A stretch of 38,945 nt of DNA from Actinomycetota bacterium (GCA_020161815.1 JAIUOP010000024.1:1-38945), one strand, 5' to 3'. Shown: positions 7,723 to 16,872, counted from the first letter of the stretch. The notes: a model not told the origin generated them from the letters alone. Program-made: numbers and translations.

Positions 7723-10083
7723 TCAGCGGACCACCATGACGAAGGCCACCGCCACCAGGGCCGGGAGGGCGGACAGCGCGACGAGCGCGGTGTCACCCCA
7801 GGTCCAGCGGGCCGGATGGAACCAGGTGCGCCGTTGCGCGCGCGCGAAGCCGCGGGCATCCATCGCCACTGCCAGCTCGGCCGCAGAGCGGAGCGCGCGC
7901 AGGAGCAGCCCGACGGTCAGCGCCAGGACGTGGCCGACGATGGTGGCGGGTCGTCGCCAGGTCGCGGCAACACCCCGGATCCGGCGGGCGCGCGCGATCT
8001 CCTCCCAGATCTGGCCGAAGGACTGCATGCGGTGCATCGCGGCCGAAACCGCGACGACCGGGCGATCGGGCAGGTGCAGGGTCTGGGCGAGCTGGTCCCC
8101 GAGCCGGTCGGTGTCGATGAAGGGCAGCAGGACGGCCGAGGGCAGGACGATGAGCAGGACGCGGGTGAGCCCATTGCCCGCCAGCGCGAGGTCACGACCA
8201 CCGAGCAGCCAGGTCGACCAGGCCACCGAGACCGCCGCCAGCAGGCCCGGCACGAGCCGGGTGAGCAGGGCCCGCAGCGGCGCGATCACCCCGGAACGCG
8301 CGCTGACGAGGCCGGAGACGGCGAGCACCAGCTGGATCCCGAGGAGGACCAGCGAGGGTCGCCACCCGGGCGAGAGCACCCCGGCGGGGACGGCCAGGGC
8401 TGAGCCCAGCAGCAGCGCCAGCGGCCCGCGGCCGGCCAGCAGCGGCTCCCCGCCCCGCGGCCCGGGAGCTGCGGGTGGGGCCGTGAGCCGGTGCACTCGG
8501 TCTCCGGCGAGGGTGATGACGTGGGCGTCGTGGGTGGCGGTCACGATGGCGCCACCGCCCGACCGGTACGCGGCGAGGAGGCCGACGACGGCAGCCCAGG
8601 TGTGCCGGTCCTGGCCGACGGTGGGCTCGTCGGCGAGCACGAGCTCCGGACCATGGAAGAGCGCCGCGGCGACCGCGAGCCGCCGCTGCTCGCCGCCCGA
8701 GAGCTGCCGAGGGTCCGCTGACGCCAGTGGCCCGAGTCCGAGGACATCGAGGAGCGCCCGCGCACGGGTCTCGCTCCCCGCATCGAGGCGCCCAAGGGCC
8801 TGGGCGGTGACGAGGACCTCGTCGAGCACGGTGCGGGCGACGATGGTCGAGCTGGACCACTGCGGCACCCAGGCGACGTGCGCGGCCAGACCAGCCGGAT
8901 CAAGGTCGGCCACGACCTGCCCGGTCCTCGTCTCGACCCGACCGGTCGTCGGGGTCAAGAACCCGGCCAGCGCATGCAGGATCGTCGACTTGCCCGAGCC
9001 GCTCGGGCCGACGAGGGCGTGCAGCTGACCGGCGCCGACCACCAAGGGCTCGGACGTCCGGGCGGCCACGCGGGTGGTCGCGACCCCGTCGACCGTGCGG
9101 GTCGTGCGGGCCACAGTGAGTTCCGTTGCGGCAAGCGCCGATTCCGTATGCCGTGTGCTCGCCCGGGTGACCAGGGCGGGGTCGACCTCGATCGGCGTGG
9201 GCGCCGGGGCGCCCGGCACCCAGACCCCCGTCGCCAAAAGTCGTTCCCCCTCGGAGGCCAACGTCTCCCGGACCGGGCCGTCGGCGACGACGGCGCCGTC
9301 CTCGTCGAGGACGACGAGTCGGTCGACGAGGTCGACCCATGGGCCGAGGAGGTGCTCGACGACGACGAGGGTCAGGCCACGCGCGGTCACCACCTCGTCG
9401 ACAGCGGCGCGCACCGACTGGGCGTTCTCCGCATCGAGCATCGCGGTCGGCTCGTCGAGGAGCAGGAGCGAGGGCTCCAGCGCGAGCGCGCCCGCGAGCG
9501 CGAGCCGTTGGGTCTGGCCGCCGGACAGGGCCGACGTGGGCCAGGCCCCAGCGGCTCCCCCCAGGCCCGCCACCTCGTCGACGCCACTGGCGGGCAGCAC
9601 CTGGGAGTCGGCGACCGCACCCCGATCCGGGGCCAGGCGCACCGCGGCCAACGCGGAGGCGACGCGCCCGGGCATCTCGGCCCGCGGCATACCGACGTTC
9701 TCCGGGCCGAAGGCGACATCGCGGGCGACGGTCGCGGCGACGACGCCCGCCCCGGGCTCCTGCAGGACGAGGCCGACCGAGCCCGGCCGGTCTCCCGGTG
9801 CCACACCGTCGAGGGTGACGGTGCCGGAGAGCTCACCGGCGTCAGCGGTCTCGAGCAACCCCGCCAAGGCGCGGAGCAGCGTCGACTTGCCCGACCCGCT
9901 CGGTCCGACGAGCAGGACCCGCTCGCCGGCCTCGATGGTCAGGTCGAGGTCGCGCAGCACCGGGACCTTGCGGCCATAGGGCCGCCAGGTCAGGCCGGCG
10001 ACCTCGACCCGACCGGTGGCTCGGGTGTCAGACAGCGCGAGCCTCCCGGGCCTCCTGACCGGGCGGGAAGGCGCCGAGCGCAC
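7723..10083 (-). CDS. ykoD: ECF transporter fusion: two ATPase domains plus EcfT (YkoD-YkoC type)
   Basis: One polypeptide of up to 786 residues. ABC domain 1 (about 25-300) has GPSGSGKST, LSGGQTQRL and LLLLDEPT. ABC domain 2 (about 310-530) has a second GPSGSGKST, LSGGEQRRL and LVLADEPT. The EcfT membrane domain (about 545-786) carries the MDARGFARA coupling motif. It energises uptake with the YkoE S-component encoded just upstream. The start is uncertain: GTG 10083 overlaps ykoE by 56 bp, while CTG 10035 follows GGGAGG and would nearly abut the ykoE stop. Downstream of a TPP riboswitch. In Bacillus the ATPase (YkoD) and YkoC are separate genes. Confidence 0.92.
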   Translation of the reverse strand: MRSAPSRPVRRPGRLALSDTRATGRVEVAGLTWRPYGRKVPVLRDLDLTIEAGERVLLVGPSGSGKSTLLRALAGLLETADAGELSGTVTLDGVAPGDRPGSVGLVLQEPGAGVVAATVARDVAFGPENVGMPRAEMPGRVASALAAVRLAPDRGAVADSQVLPASGVDEVAGLGGAAGAWPTSALSGGQTQRLALAGALALEPSLLLLDEPTAMLDAENAQSVRAAVDEVVTARGLTLVVVEHLLGPWVDLVDRLVVLDEDGAVVADGPVRETLASEGERLLATGVWVPGAPAPTPIEVDPALVTRASTRHTESALAATELTVARTTRTVDGVATTRVAARTSEPLVVGAGQLHALVGPSGSGKSTILHALAGFLTPTTGRVETRTGQVVADLDPAGLAAHVAWVPQWSSSTIVARTVLDEVLVTAQALGRLDAGSETRARALLDVLGLGPLASADPRQLSGGEQRRLAVAAALFHGPELVLADEPTVGQDRHTWAAVVGLLAAYRSGGGAIVTATHDAHVITLAGDRVHRLTAPPAAPGPRGGEPLLAGRGPLALLLGSALAVPAGVLSPGWRPSLVLLGIQLVLAVSGLVSARSGVIAPLRALLTRLVPGLLAAVSVAWSTWLLGGRDLALAGNGLTRVLLIVLPSAVLLPFIDTDRLGDQLAQTLHLPDRPVVAVSAAMHRMQSFGQIWEEIARARRIRGVAATWRRPATIVGHVLALTVGLLLRALRSAAELAVAMDARGFARAQRRTWFHPARWTWGDTALVALSALPALVAVAFVMVVR

Positions 10084-10642
10084 CCGCCGCCGCGAGGGCC
10101 CGGGTGATGACCCAGCCCAGGCCGCCCGCGATCACCGCGCCGGCTGCCGTGAGGATGACCAGGTAGGCGATCTTGTAGCTCCAGCCCCAGTCGGTCCAGT
10201 AGACGAACCATTCGTACACCGCTTCGAGCGGCGCCGACATCGCCCCGGCGAACATCGCGGCGGCCAGCCCGTAGGCGCCGTAGCCGAGGATCGCGAAGGC
10301 CAGCTCGGCGCCGAGGCCCTGGAGGATGCCGCTGATCAGCGTGGTGAACCCCCACTGCGTGCCCGGGATCATCGACACCAGCGCCGCGACCACCTCGCAG
10401 AGCAGGGCCGCGCCGGGACGACGCACGATCAGCCCGCCGACGACGCCGGCGATCAGCCAGGGCGCGCCCGTGATGCCGGCGAGCGGCGGGAAGATCGTCG
10501 TGAGGGCCGTCGAGGGCGCCTGGTAGGCCAGCCCCCAGCCCCAGTAGGCGATGCCGAAGGCGGCGCCGAGGAAGGTGATGGTGAGGATGTCGATGGTGCG
10601 CCAGGCCATGAGTGGAGCGGTGGCGCGGATGCTGCGTGGCAT
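10028..10642 (-). CDS. ykoE: YkoE-type ECF S-component for hydroxymethylpyrimidine/thiamine precursor
   Basis: A 204-residue, highly hydrophobic protein with about six membrane segments and the W/Y-rich motifs of YkoE (GIAYWGWGLAYQ near the start, WFVYWTDWGWSYK in the middle). It is the substrate-binding subunit that docks on the ECF module encoded downstream. Thiamine-precursor specificity follows from YkoE similarity and from the TPP riboswitch in its leader. A GAAGGA ribosome site lies about 9 nt before ATG 10642. Confidence 0.92.
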   Translation of the reverse strand: MPRSIRATAPLMAWRTIDILTITFLGAAFGIAYWGWGLAYQAPSTALTTIFPPLAGITGAPWLIAGVVGGLIVRRPGAALLCEVVAALVSMIPGTQWGFTTLISGILQGLGAELAFAILGYGAYGLAAAMFAGAMSAPLEAVYEWFVYWTDWGWSYKIAYLVILTAAGAVIAGGLGWVITRALAAAGALGAFPPGQEAREARAV

Positions 10643-10686
10643 GGGTCTGTTTCCTTCTCCCGTGGAATCCGATGGATACCTCGGGG

Positions 10687-10726
10687 AAGCCGCACCGCGG
10701 CATACGGGTATGCCGCGGTGGGGCTT
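10687..10726 (-). terminator. Hairpin between TPP riboswitch and ykoE built from an inverted motif pair
   Basis: Arms 10687-10704 and 10709-10726 pair over 18 positions with one mismatch; loop CGGG on the plus strand. The core is CACCGCGGCATA/TATGCCGCGGTG, that is, two inverted copies of the dispersed CGGCATA word. It sits 8 nt beyond the riboswitch. It may be the expression platform (terminator), but it lacks a U tract, and translation control is also possible. Confidence 0.65.
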
Positions 10727-10733
10727 GAGATCC

Positions 10734-10817
10734 CGACTCCCTACGCCGGTGCGAACCGGATCAGGTGCGAGGGTCTGCGGTCGCCCGCACTCTCAGCGCC
10801 GAAGCGCTCCCCTGTCG
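10734..10817 (-). promoter_or_regulatory. TPP riboswitch (THI element)
   Basis: On the minus strand the leader contains the conserved THI-box blocks in order: GGGGAGC, GCTGAGAGTGCGGG, ACCCTCGCACCTGATC and CCGGCGTAGGGAGTC. Flanking CGAC/GTCG closes P1. It precedes ykoE by about 90 nt and should switch off the ykoE-ECF operon when thiamine pyrophosphate is plentiful. Confidence 0.95.
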
Positions 10818-10931
10818 TTGACGTCGTCAGCATAGCCGCGATCGCGACCTGCTGCCGGTGGGCCGCGTGTGCCAGAGTTGGCGGGTGAAGGGGCCCGATC
10901 ACCGGGCCACCACGACGCATGAGGTGACGCA

Positions 10932-11201
10932 ATGGGAAGCATGGTCTGGAAGGCCCTCGCCGGTGCCTCGGCGGTCATCGCCACGATGGTCGCGGGCAAG
11001 GTCGCCGACCAGGTGTGGCGCACCGCCGGCCAGGAGGACGTCGACCCCGCCGACCCGGACAGCCCGATGATGCAGGCCGTGCTGTATGCCGCCCTCACCG
11101 GGCTGGTCGCGGCCGGACTGAAGACCTTCGCCACGCGCAAGGCGGCGCAGTACTACGAGAACTCCTCCGGCCACCTGCCCAAGGGCGTCGGCACCCGCTG
11201 A
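10932..11201 (+). CDS. DUF4235 membrane protein
   Basis: 89 residues with two predicted membrane helices (about 5-23 and 47-66) separated by an acidic loop (EDVDPADPDSP). The pattern VWKALAGASAVIATMVAGKVADQVWRTAG matches the actinobacterial DUF4235 family. GAGGTGA precedes the ATG at normal distance. Function unknown. It is transcribed away from the riboswitch-controlled ykoE operon and ends at a 24-bp palindrome. Confidence 0.8.
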   Translation: MGSMVWKALAGASAVIATMVAGKVADQVWRTAGQEDVDPADPDSPMMQAVLYAALTGLVAAGLKTFATRKAAQYYENSSGHLPKGVGTR

Positions 11202-11216
11202 CCCCCGCTGACCCCG

Positions 11217-11268
11217 CCGATTCGAGGTATTACCGCGCGGGTATCCGCGCGGTAATACCTCGAATCGG
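11217..11268. terminator. Perfect 24-bp palindrome after the DUF4235 gene (family B)
   Basis: Arms 11217-11240 and 11245-11268 are perfectly complementary over 24 bp with loop GTAT; no T tract. The outer CCGATTCGAGGTA resembles the terminator at 231-270, although the inner stems differ. Probably a terminator, possibly a dispersed palindromic element. Confidence 0.75.
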
Positions 11269-11378
11269 CAGGAGGGCGCCACGCTGCGGACGCACCACCA
11301 AAAACTCCCACCTCTTCCGTACCGTGGGCTGCACGCACCCGGACGGGTGCAACGAGACCACGCAGAAAGTGAACGACG

Positions 11379-12356
11379 GTGGGCGCGCTGCGATTCATGG
11401 GAAGTGCCACGATCGTCGCGATCGGGCTCGCCATCGCCACCACCCAGCTCCAGCCACCGGCCACCGCCTCCGAGGGACCGGTCGCCACGTCGGCCACGAC
11501 CGTGGGGGCACCCCTCGGTCGAGCGCCAGAGCCGCAGCCCTCCCCCGCGCGGGCGACGACGGCACACCCGGCACCCACGCCGACGGGCACGCCCGCCCCG
11601 TTCACTCCCGTCGACGCGTCGGCCGTGGCCATGCAGGCGGCGCCCCCCGCCACCACGGCAGCACCGTCGATGGCTCCCGCAGCGCCTGCGGCACCTGCAG
11701 CAACCGCAGCACCCGCAGCACCCGCAGCACCCGCAGAGCCTGCGGCGCCGGTGGCACCCGCGGTCCCGGCAGCTCCTGCCCCGCCCGCGCCCGCGGCGCC
11801 GGTCTCGCCCGGGGTCCTCCACCTCACCTTCGACGACGGCCCCGACCCGGCGTGGACGCCCGCGCTGCTCGACATCCTCGGCCGACACCAGGCGCGCGCC
11901 ACCTTCTTCGAGCTGGGCGCGAAGGCGGCCGAACACCCGGACCTGGTCGCGGCGGTGCGCTCGCGCGGTCACACGATCGGCAACCACTCCTGGAGCCACC
12001 CGGAGTTCACCCGGATCGGGCTGGACGCCGTCCGCGACCAGGTGGCCCGGACCGATGCCGCCCTCGGCACACCACCGTGCGTTCGGCCACCCTTCGGCAG
12101 CCTCACTGCCTCGATCCGAGGCGCGCTCGAGGCGTCGGGCAAGCACGTGGTGATGTGGGACGTCGACACCCGTGACTGGTCGCTCCCCGGCGCTCCCGCC
12201 ATCGCGGAGCGGATCGTCGCGGGAGCCCGACCCGGGGCGATCATCCTGCTCCACGACGGGGGCAACGACCGCAGCCAGACCCTCGCCGGTGTCGACCATG
12301 CCCTGGGCATCCTCGCGGCAGCCGGGTGGCGCTTCGACCCGGTACCCGGCTGCTGA
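11379..12356 (+). CDS. Secreted/anchored polysaccharide deacetylase (NodB domain)
   Basis: N-terminal hydrophobic signal (about 8-30), then a long Ala/Pro/Thr-rich linker to about residue 145, then a NodB domain. Motif 1 TFDDGPD is at 150-156, with HSWSHPEF supplying metal-binding histidines, RPPFG as motif 3, DVDTRDW as motif 4 and LLHDGG as motif 5. It probably removes N-acetyl groups from peptidoglycan or another cell-surface polymer outside the membrane. The start could be GTG 11379 or ATG 11397; neither has a strong ribosome site. Convergent with hutI. Confidence 0.9.
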   Translation: MGALRFMGSATIVAIGLAIATTQLQPPATASEGPVATSATTVGAPLGRAPEPQPSPARATTAHPAPTPTGTPAPFTPVDASAVAMQAAPPATTAAPSMAPAAPAAPAATAAPAAPAAPAEPAAPVAPAVPAAPAPPAPAAPVSPGVLHLTFDDGPDPAWTPALLDILGRHQARATFFELGAKAAEHPDLVAAVRSRGHTIGNHSWSHPEFTRIGLDAVRDQVARTDAALGTPPCVRPPFGSLTASIRGALEASGKHVVMWDVDTRDWSLPGAPAIAERIVAGARPGAIILLHDGGNDRSQTLAGVDHALGILAAAGWRFDPVPGC

Positions 12357-12416
12357 CGTCGTCTCGACGAACCTAGGCGACACATCGCGCCCCCAGCAAC
12401 CCGACCGGCCCCGACC

Positions 12417-13622
12417 CTACGAACGTGGGGCGGCAACTGTCGGGTCGGAGGTCGGGCCACCCTCGGCGCCCAGGTCCAGCAGGCGGGCCAGCGGGACGCC
12501 CGGGCGGTAGGCCAGGTGGGCGTGGCTCGGAGCCTCCAGGACGCAGACGTCGGCGCGTGCCCCCGGCGTGAGGTGGCCGATATCGCTGCGCTGCAACGCC
12601 TGTGCGCCGCCGGCAGTGGCCGACCACACGGCTTCCGCGGGGCTCATCCCCATCTCGCGCACGGCCAGGGCGATCACCAGCGGCATCGAGGTCGAGTAGC
12701 ACGTGCCCGGGTTGCAGTCGGTCGCCAGCGCCACCGTCACCCCGGCGTCGAGGAGCCGCCGGGCATCGGGGTACGGCGACCGCGTCGAGAACTCCACGCC
12801 CGGCAGGAGGGTCGCGACCGTGCCCGACCCGGCGAGCGCGTCGACGTCGGCCGCCGACAGGAAGGTGCAGTGGTCCACGCTGGCCGCGCCCAGCTCGACG
12901 GCGAGCTGCACTCCGGGACCGTGCCCGAGCTGGTTGCCGTGGACGCGCGGGCGCAGACCGGCCGCGATGCCCGCCTCGAGCACGACCCGCGCCTCGTCGC
13001 CGGTAAAGGCATACGGGGAGGCCGGCTCACAGAAGACGTCGATCCACCGCGCGTGGGGCGCGCACGCCGCCAACATGGGGCCGGTCACCAACTCCACGTA
13101 TGCCGTCCGGTCACCTCGGGCTTCCGGTGGGACGACATGCGCCCCGAGGAAGGTCGTCTCCGGGGTGACCTCGCGAGCCAAGCGCAACGCCCTGGCCTCG
13201 TCCTCGACGGTGAGGCCATAGCCGCTCTTGACCTCGACAGTGCCCGTGCCCTGGGATCGCATCTCCCGCATGCGCTGTGCCAGAAGGTTCCTCAGCGTGT
13301 CGTCGCTGGCCGCACGGGTGGCAGCCATGGTCGTGGCGATCCCGCCGCCGTCATAGCGCTGGCCCGTCATCCGGGCGGTGAACTCGGCGGCCCGGTCACC
13401 ATCGAAGACCAGGTGGGCATGTGAGTCGACGAAGGCCGGCAGCACGGCGCGCCCACCGAGGTCGACGACGCGGTCGGCCGCCGGCGCCTCGCGAGCGGCC
13501 CCGACCCACGCCACGACACCGGCGTCGACGACGAGGGCCGCCTCCCGGCGCAGGCCGAGCCCGCCCTCGCCCTCACCGTCATTGGTGACGAGCTCGGCGA
13601 TGCCGGTGACGAGCGTGCTCAT
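12417..13622 (-). CDS. hutI: Imidazolonepropionase
   Basis: Third step of histidine breakdown: opens 4-imidazolone-5-propanoate to N-formimidoyl-L-glutamate. The 401-residue amidohydrolase-fold protein shows [30 protein letters not shown] and [15 protein letters not shown], all HutI hallmarks with the metal-binding histidines and aspartate in place. ATG 13622 overlaps the hutF stop as ATGA, so it is the coupled last gene of the amidohydrolase-hutF-hutI operon. Confidence 0.96.
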   Translation of the reverse strand: MSTLVTGIAELVTNDGEGEGGLGLRREAALVVDAGVVAWVGAAREAPAADRVVDLGGRAVLPAFVDSHAHLVFDGDRAAEFTARMTGQRYDGGGIATTMAATRAASDDTLRNLLAQRMREMRSQGTGTVEVKSGYGLTVEDEARALRLAREVTPETTFLGAHVVPPEARGDRTAYVELVTGPMLAACAPHARWIDVFCEPASPYAFTGDEARVVLEAGIAAGLRPRVHGNQLGHGPGVQLAVELGAASVDHCTFLSAADVDALAGSGTVATLLPGVEFSTRSPYPDARRLLDAGVTVALATDCNPGTCYSTSMPLVIALAVREMGMSPAEAVWSATAGGAQALQRSDIGHLTPGARADVCVLEAPSHAHLAYRPGVPLARLLDLGAEGGPTSDPTVAAPRS

Positions 13623-14953
13623 CGCCCGGCCCGCAGCAACAGCTGCGCCTCGTGGACCAGTGCGTCGACGTCGCCGAGCGCGTGGACACCGCATGCGAGG
13701 ACGTGCCTGCCGGCGACCACGACGTCGGTGACGTCGTCAGCACTCGCGGCGAAGAGGACCTGTCCGGGCTCACTGCCCGCGGTCCGACGGGAGTCGCGGC
13801 GGACCGTGACAAGGTCGGCCACGCCTCCGACGACGAGCCGGCCGCCCTCCCAGCCGAGCGCGCGGTAGCCGTTCTCGCTCCCCATCGTCACCAGCTGGTC
13901 GGGGGCGAAGCGACCACGCTCGTGGCTGAGCAGCCGCTCGTGCATCTCCACCGCACGCATCTCCTCGAAGGGGTCGACGACGGCGTGCTGGTCCGATCCG
14001 AGGCTCATCGGGATGTCGCGTTGGCGCATGGCCCGACTGGGGCCGACTCCGTCGGCGAGGTCGCGCTCGGTCGTGGGGCAGAGGCAGACACCGGCTCCGG
14101 ACACCTCGAGGCACTCGAGGTCGCGCTCGCTCAAATGGGTCGCATGGACGGCGGTGAACTTCTCGTCGAGCAGCCCCGCGTTGCCGAGGATCTCGGTCGG
14201 GGTCCGACCGTAGAAGGCCTGTGCCGCAAGGTTCTCCGCCGGCTGCTCCGAGACGTGGGCATGGAGGACGCGATCGACCGTGGCCTCGCCGAAGGCATCG
14301 AGCTCCCGCGGGGTCAGCGCACGGATCGAGTGAGCAGCCGCCCCGATGACGAGTGCGTCGGAGGCCGCGGCGACACGGTCCAGGTCGGCGACACGGGCGG
14401 CCCAGGCATCGACGTCACCGTCGCTGAACCGTTGCTGGACCTCGTCGAGTGGCAGGTGCCCCTGCGGGGTGAGGCCGCCGTGGAGGTAGATGGTGTCGAG
14501 CAGGGTGAGCCGGATCCCGACCTCCCCGGCCGCCTGCACCAGCGCCAACCCCATCGCGTTGGGGTCGGCGTAGCGCTGCCCACCGGCAGCGTGGTGCAGG
14601 TAGTGGAACTCGCCGACGGCGGTGAACCCCGCGGCCACCATCTCGAGGAAGACCGCCCGCGCCAGGGCGAGGTAGGAGTCGGGGTCGAGGAGCTGCGCCA
14701 CGGCATACATCTCCTCCCGCCACGTCCAGAAGGTGCCGCCGCCCCCATGCGTGCGGCCGCGGAGGGCACGGTGGAAGACGTGCGAGTGGGTGTTCGCGAA
14801 GCCGGGGAAGGTCACGCCGGGCAGCCGGACGTCGCCGGGCTCGGCCGGGGTCCGCTCGCTGATCGCGGTGATCCGGTCACGGTCGACGGTGAGCCGGACA
14901 CCCCACTGGACCTTGGTGGGGAGTTGGGCGTGCTCGCACCAGTAGGTCGTCAT
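13619..14953 (-). CDS. hutF: Formimidoylglutamate deiminase
   Basis: Converts N-formimidoyl-L-glutamate to N-formyl-L-glutamate plus ammonia, which marks the five-step hut route. The 444-residue amidohydrolase has [33 protein letters not shown] and [16 protein letters not shown], diagnostic for HutF. Both ends overlap neighbours by ATGA (with the M20 gene upstream and hutI downstream). The product requires an N-formylglutamate deformylase, and no hutG is present in the window. Confidence 0.95.
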   Translation of the reverse strand: MTTYWCEHAQLPTKVQWGVRLTVDRDRITAISERTPAEPGDVRLPGVTFPGFANTHSHVFHRALRGRTHGGGGTFWTWREEMYAVAQLLDPDSYLALARAVFLEMVAAGFTAVGEFHYLHHAAGGQRYADPNAMGLALVQAAGEVGIRLTLLDTIYLHGGLTPQGHLPLDEVQQRFSDGDVDAWAARVADLDRVAAASDALVIGAAAHSIRALTPRELDAFGEATVDRVLHAHVSEQPAENLAAQAFYGRTPTEILGNAGLLDEKFTAVHATHLSERDLECLEVSGAGVCLCPTTERDLADGVGPSRAMRQRDIPMSLGSDQHAVVDPFEEMRAVEMHERLLSHERGRFAPDQLVTMGSENGYRALGWEGGRLVVGGVADLVTVRRDSRRTAGSEPGQVLFAASADDVTDVVVAGRHVLACGVHALGDVDALVHEAQLLLRAGR

Positions 14954-16182
14954 GCCGACCGCCCGGTGAGGTCGGCGAGCACGCGGGTGAGGGCGGCGAC
15001 GCCGCTGAGGCAGTCGGCCTCCTCGGCGAACTCGGCGGGCGAGTGCGAGACGCCCGTGGGGTTGCGGACGAAGAGCATCGCCGCCGGGACGCCGGCGTTG
15101 GCGAGGATCCCGCTGTCGTGCCCGGCGCCCGTCCCCAGGACCGGTATGCCGTCCAGCGCGGTCGCGAGGCGGGTCACCAGGGCGTGGTCGAAGGAGGTCA
15201 CCGGCGTCCAGGACTCCTCGGTGACGAGGGCGTCGAAGTCGGCCATCACCTCGGTGACGTCGGCGACGACCCGCTGGACGGCGGCCTCGTCGGCCCCGCG
15301 GGCGTCGAGCCAGCCGGTGACCGCACTGGGGATGGCGTTGACGCCATTGGGTGTCGCCCGGACCTTGCCGACGGTGGCCACGCAGCCGTGGTCCTGGGCG
15401 GCTCGCCGCGCCGCGATCACGCCCGCGGCGAAGCCGAGCATGGCGTCGTCGCGGTCGTCCAACGCGGTGGTGCCGGCGTGGTTGGCCGTGCCCGGCACGT
15501 CGATCCGCCAGCGGCCGTGGGGCCAGATGTGGCTGCCGACGCCGACCGGTGCGTCGAGGTCGACGAGGTGACGGCCCTGCTCGACGTGGAGCTCGACGAA
15601 GGTGCCGATCCGGGCGATGGTGGCCGGGTCCGGGCCGAGCTCGTGCGGGTCGCGGCCGGCGGCGCGCAGGGCCTGGGCCATCGTCGTGCCCCCGGCATCG
15701 CTGAGGGCAAGGGCGCGTTCGGGGGCCAGGGCTCCCGTGAGGATCCGCGAGCCGGCGCAGGCGATGCCGAAACGGGCTCCCTCCTCGTCGACGAAGTTGA
15801 CCACGCCGATCGGGCGGCTCGGCTGGTGGCCCTCGGCGCGCAGCCGCGCCACGGCGAGCAGGGCCGAGACGACCCCGAGCGGACCGTCGAAGGCCCCGCC
15901 CTCGGGCACGGAGTCCAGGTGCGACCCGGTCACGACGCCGGGTGTGCCAGCGCGGAGTGCCTCATCCGGGTCACCCCACCACGCCCACTGGTTGCCGACC
16001 CGGTCGGTGGTCAGGTCCAGGCCGAGCCGCGCCACCTCCCCGGCGAACCACTCGCGCAGCAGGGCGTCCTCGGCGGTCCAGGCGAAGCGCCGGTAGCCGC
16101 CGGCGGACGTCCGGCCGATCGGGTCGAGATCGCCCCAGAGCCGACGGAAGTCGGCCTGCTGCGCGGCATCGGTGACGGGCAT
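14950..16182 (-). CDS. M20-family amidohydrolase (AllC/N-carbamoylase type), candidate N-formylglutamate deformylase
   Basis: A 410-residue zinc amidohydrolase of the allantoate amidohydrolase/N-carbamoyl-L-amino-acid hydrolase group. It has GSHLDSVPEGGAFDGPLG (metal and catalytic residues), NFVDEEGARFG, ELHVEQGRHL, the dimerisation-domain NHAGTT segment, GHDSGILA and a C-terminal HSPAEFAEE. It leads an operon with hutF and hutI, overlapping hutF by ATGA, and a HutR-type operator lies 56 bp upstream. No ureide genes are nearby. I infer that it hydrolyses N-formyl-L-glutamate to glutamate and formate, replacing HutG. ATG 16182 has no clear ribosome site. Confidence 0.85.
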   Translation of the reverse strand: MPVTDAAQQADFRRLWGDLDPIGRTSAGGYRRFAWTAEDALLREWFAGEVARLGLDLTTDRVGNQWAWWGDPDEALRAGTPGVVTGSHLDSVPEGGAFDGPLGVVSALLAVARLRAEGHQPSRPIGVVNFVDEEGARFGIACAGSRILTGALAPERALALSDAGGTTMAQALRAAGRDPHELGPDPATIARIGTFVELHVEQGRHLVDLDAPVGVGSHIWPHGRWRIDVPGTANHAGTTALDDRDDAMLGFAAGVIAARRAAQDHGCVATVGKVRATPNGVNAIPSAVTGWLDARGADEAAVQRVVADVTEVMADFDALVTEESWTPVTSFDHALVTRLATALDGIPVLGTGAGHDSGILANAGVPAAMLFVRNPTGVSHSPAEFAEEADCLSGVAALTRVLADLTGRSA

Positions 16183-16237
16183 GACCCCATTCCACCCCAG
16201 TCGGGCGTGGCTCGGGGCCGAATGGCCCCTCGACCCC

Positions 16238-16253
16238 GTCTGGGATGCCAGAC
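16238..16253. promoter_or_regulatory. Putative HutR operator upstream of the amidohydrolase-hutF-hutI operon
   Basis: GTCTGGGATGCCAGAC, a 6-bp inverted repeat (GTCTGG/CCAGAC) around GATG, 55 bp before the operon's start codon. A near-identical copy precedes hutH at 20234-20249 at the same distance. It fits the HutR site that I recall being reported from Corynebacterium resistens (TCTGwwATwCCAGA). Confidence 0.75.
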
Positions 16254-16290
16254 GCGAGGGCCTTTCCTTCCCTGTGGCAGGATCACGAAA

Positions 16291-16776
16291 GTGACACCAG
16301 CGGCAGGTGAGGAGCGAGCGCTCGGCGCGCTCACGGCATACGGGATCCCATATGCCGTGACTCGCCACGGGCGGGTGGGCTCACTCGCGGAGGCGGCGGC
16401 GCTGCGGGGGGTCCAGCCGGGCGACATCATCAAGACGCTCGTGGTGCGACGGGGTGAGGGCGACCACCTGTTCGTGCTCGTGCCGGGGGATCGTGAGTTC
16501 TCCTGGCCGAAGCTGCGCGCGCTGCTGGGCGTGAACCGGATGACGATGCCGGGGGCCGACGAGGCACGTGAGGTGACCGGGTACGAGCGCGGGACGATCA
16601 CGCCCTTCGGATCGCTGCGCGCGCTGCCGGTGATCGCCGATGCCTCGGTGGCGGGGCGCACCATCTCGATGGGGGCCGGCGCCCACGGGGTGGCGGTGAC
16701 GGTCTCGGGTGACGAGGTGATCCGCGCGCTCGGGGCCACCGTCGCCGACATCTCCGACGTGTCGCCCACCGCCTGA
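16291..16776 (+). CDS. YbaK/EbsC-family aminoacyl-tRNA deacylase
   Basis: 161-residue YbaK/ProRS-INS domain protein with VQPGDIIKTLVVR (the conserved lysine region), DREFSWPKLRALLG and a C-terminal ISMGAGAHGVAVTVSGDEVIR. Members hydrolyse mischarged tRNAs such as Cys-tRNA(Pro); exact specificity is not readable. GTG 16291 is chosen because CAGGAT lies 7 nt upstream with no ribosome site, the leaderless arrangement seen elsewhere here. The N-terminus spans an inverted pair of the CGGCATA word (16334-16357). It sits between the two hut operons but faces the other way. Confidence 0.85.
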   Translation: MTPAAGEERALGALTAYGIPYAVTRHGRVGSLAEAAALRGVQPGDIIKTLVVRRGEGDHLFVLVPGDREFSWPKLRALLGVNRMTMPGADEAREVTGYERGTITPFGSLRALPVIADASVAGRTISMGAGAHGVAVTVSGDEVIRALGATVADISDVSPTA

Positions 16777-16803
16777 ACCCAGGTGAAAGCCAGCAGCCGC
16801 ACC

Positions 16804-16872
16804 CCGGTCGAGAGGGCACTCGTTGTCGTCGCCTCGAGGCCCGAGGCGACAACGACTGCCCTCTCGATCCGG
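16804..16872. terminator. Long bidirectional hairpin between convergent ybaK-like gene and hutU
   Basis: A stem of roughly 25 bp. TCGAGAGGGCA (16808-16818) pairs with TGCCCTCTCGA (16857-16867), and TCGTTGTC plus GCCTCG pair with CGAGGC plus GACAACGA, leaving a 3-nt bulge on the left arm and a 5-nt loop. There is no T tract. It is the only structure between two convergent genes, so a shared terminator is the natural reading. Confidence 0.8.

Noticed and set aside
11640..11800. Ala/Pro codon repeats as a possible tandem DNA repeat or CRISPR-like array
   Set aside because: They are irregular and in frame, and form the flexible linker between signal peptide and NodB domain.
14950..16182. Allantoate amidohydrolase in a purine/ureide pathway
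   Set aside because: No ureide genes nearby; operon overlap with hutF-hutI and a shared operator point to histidine catabolism.
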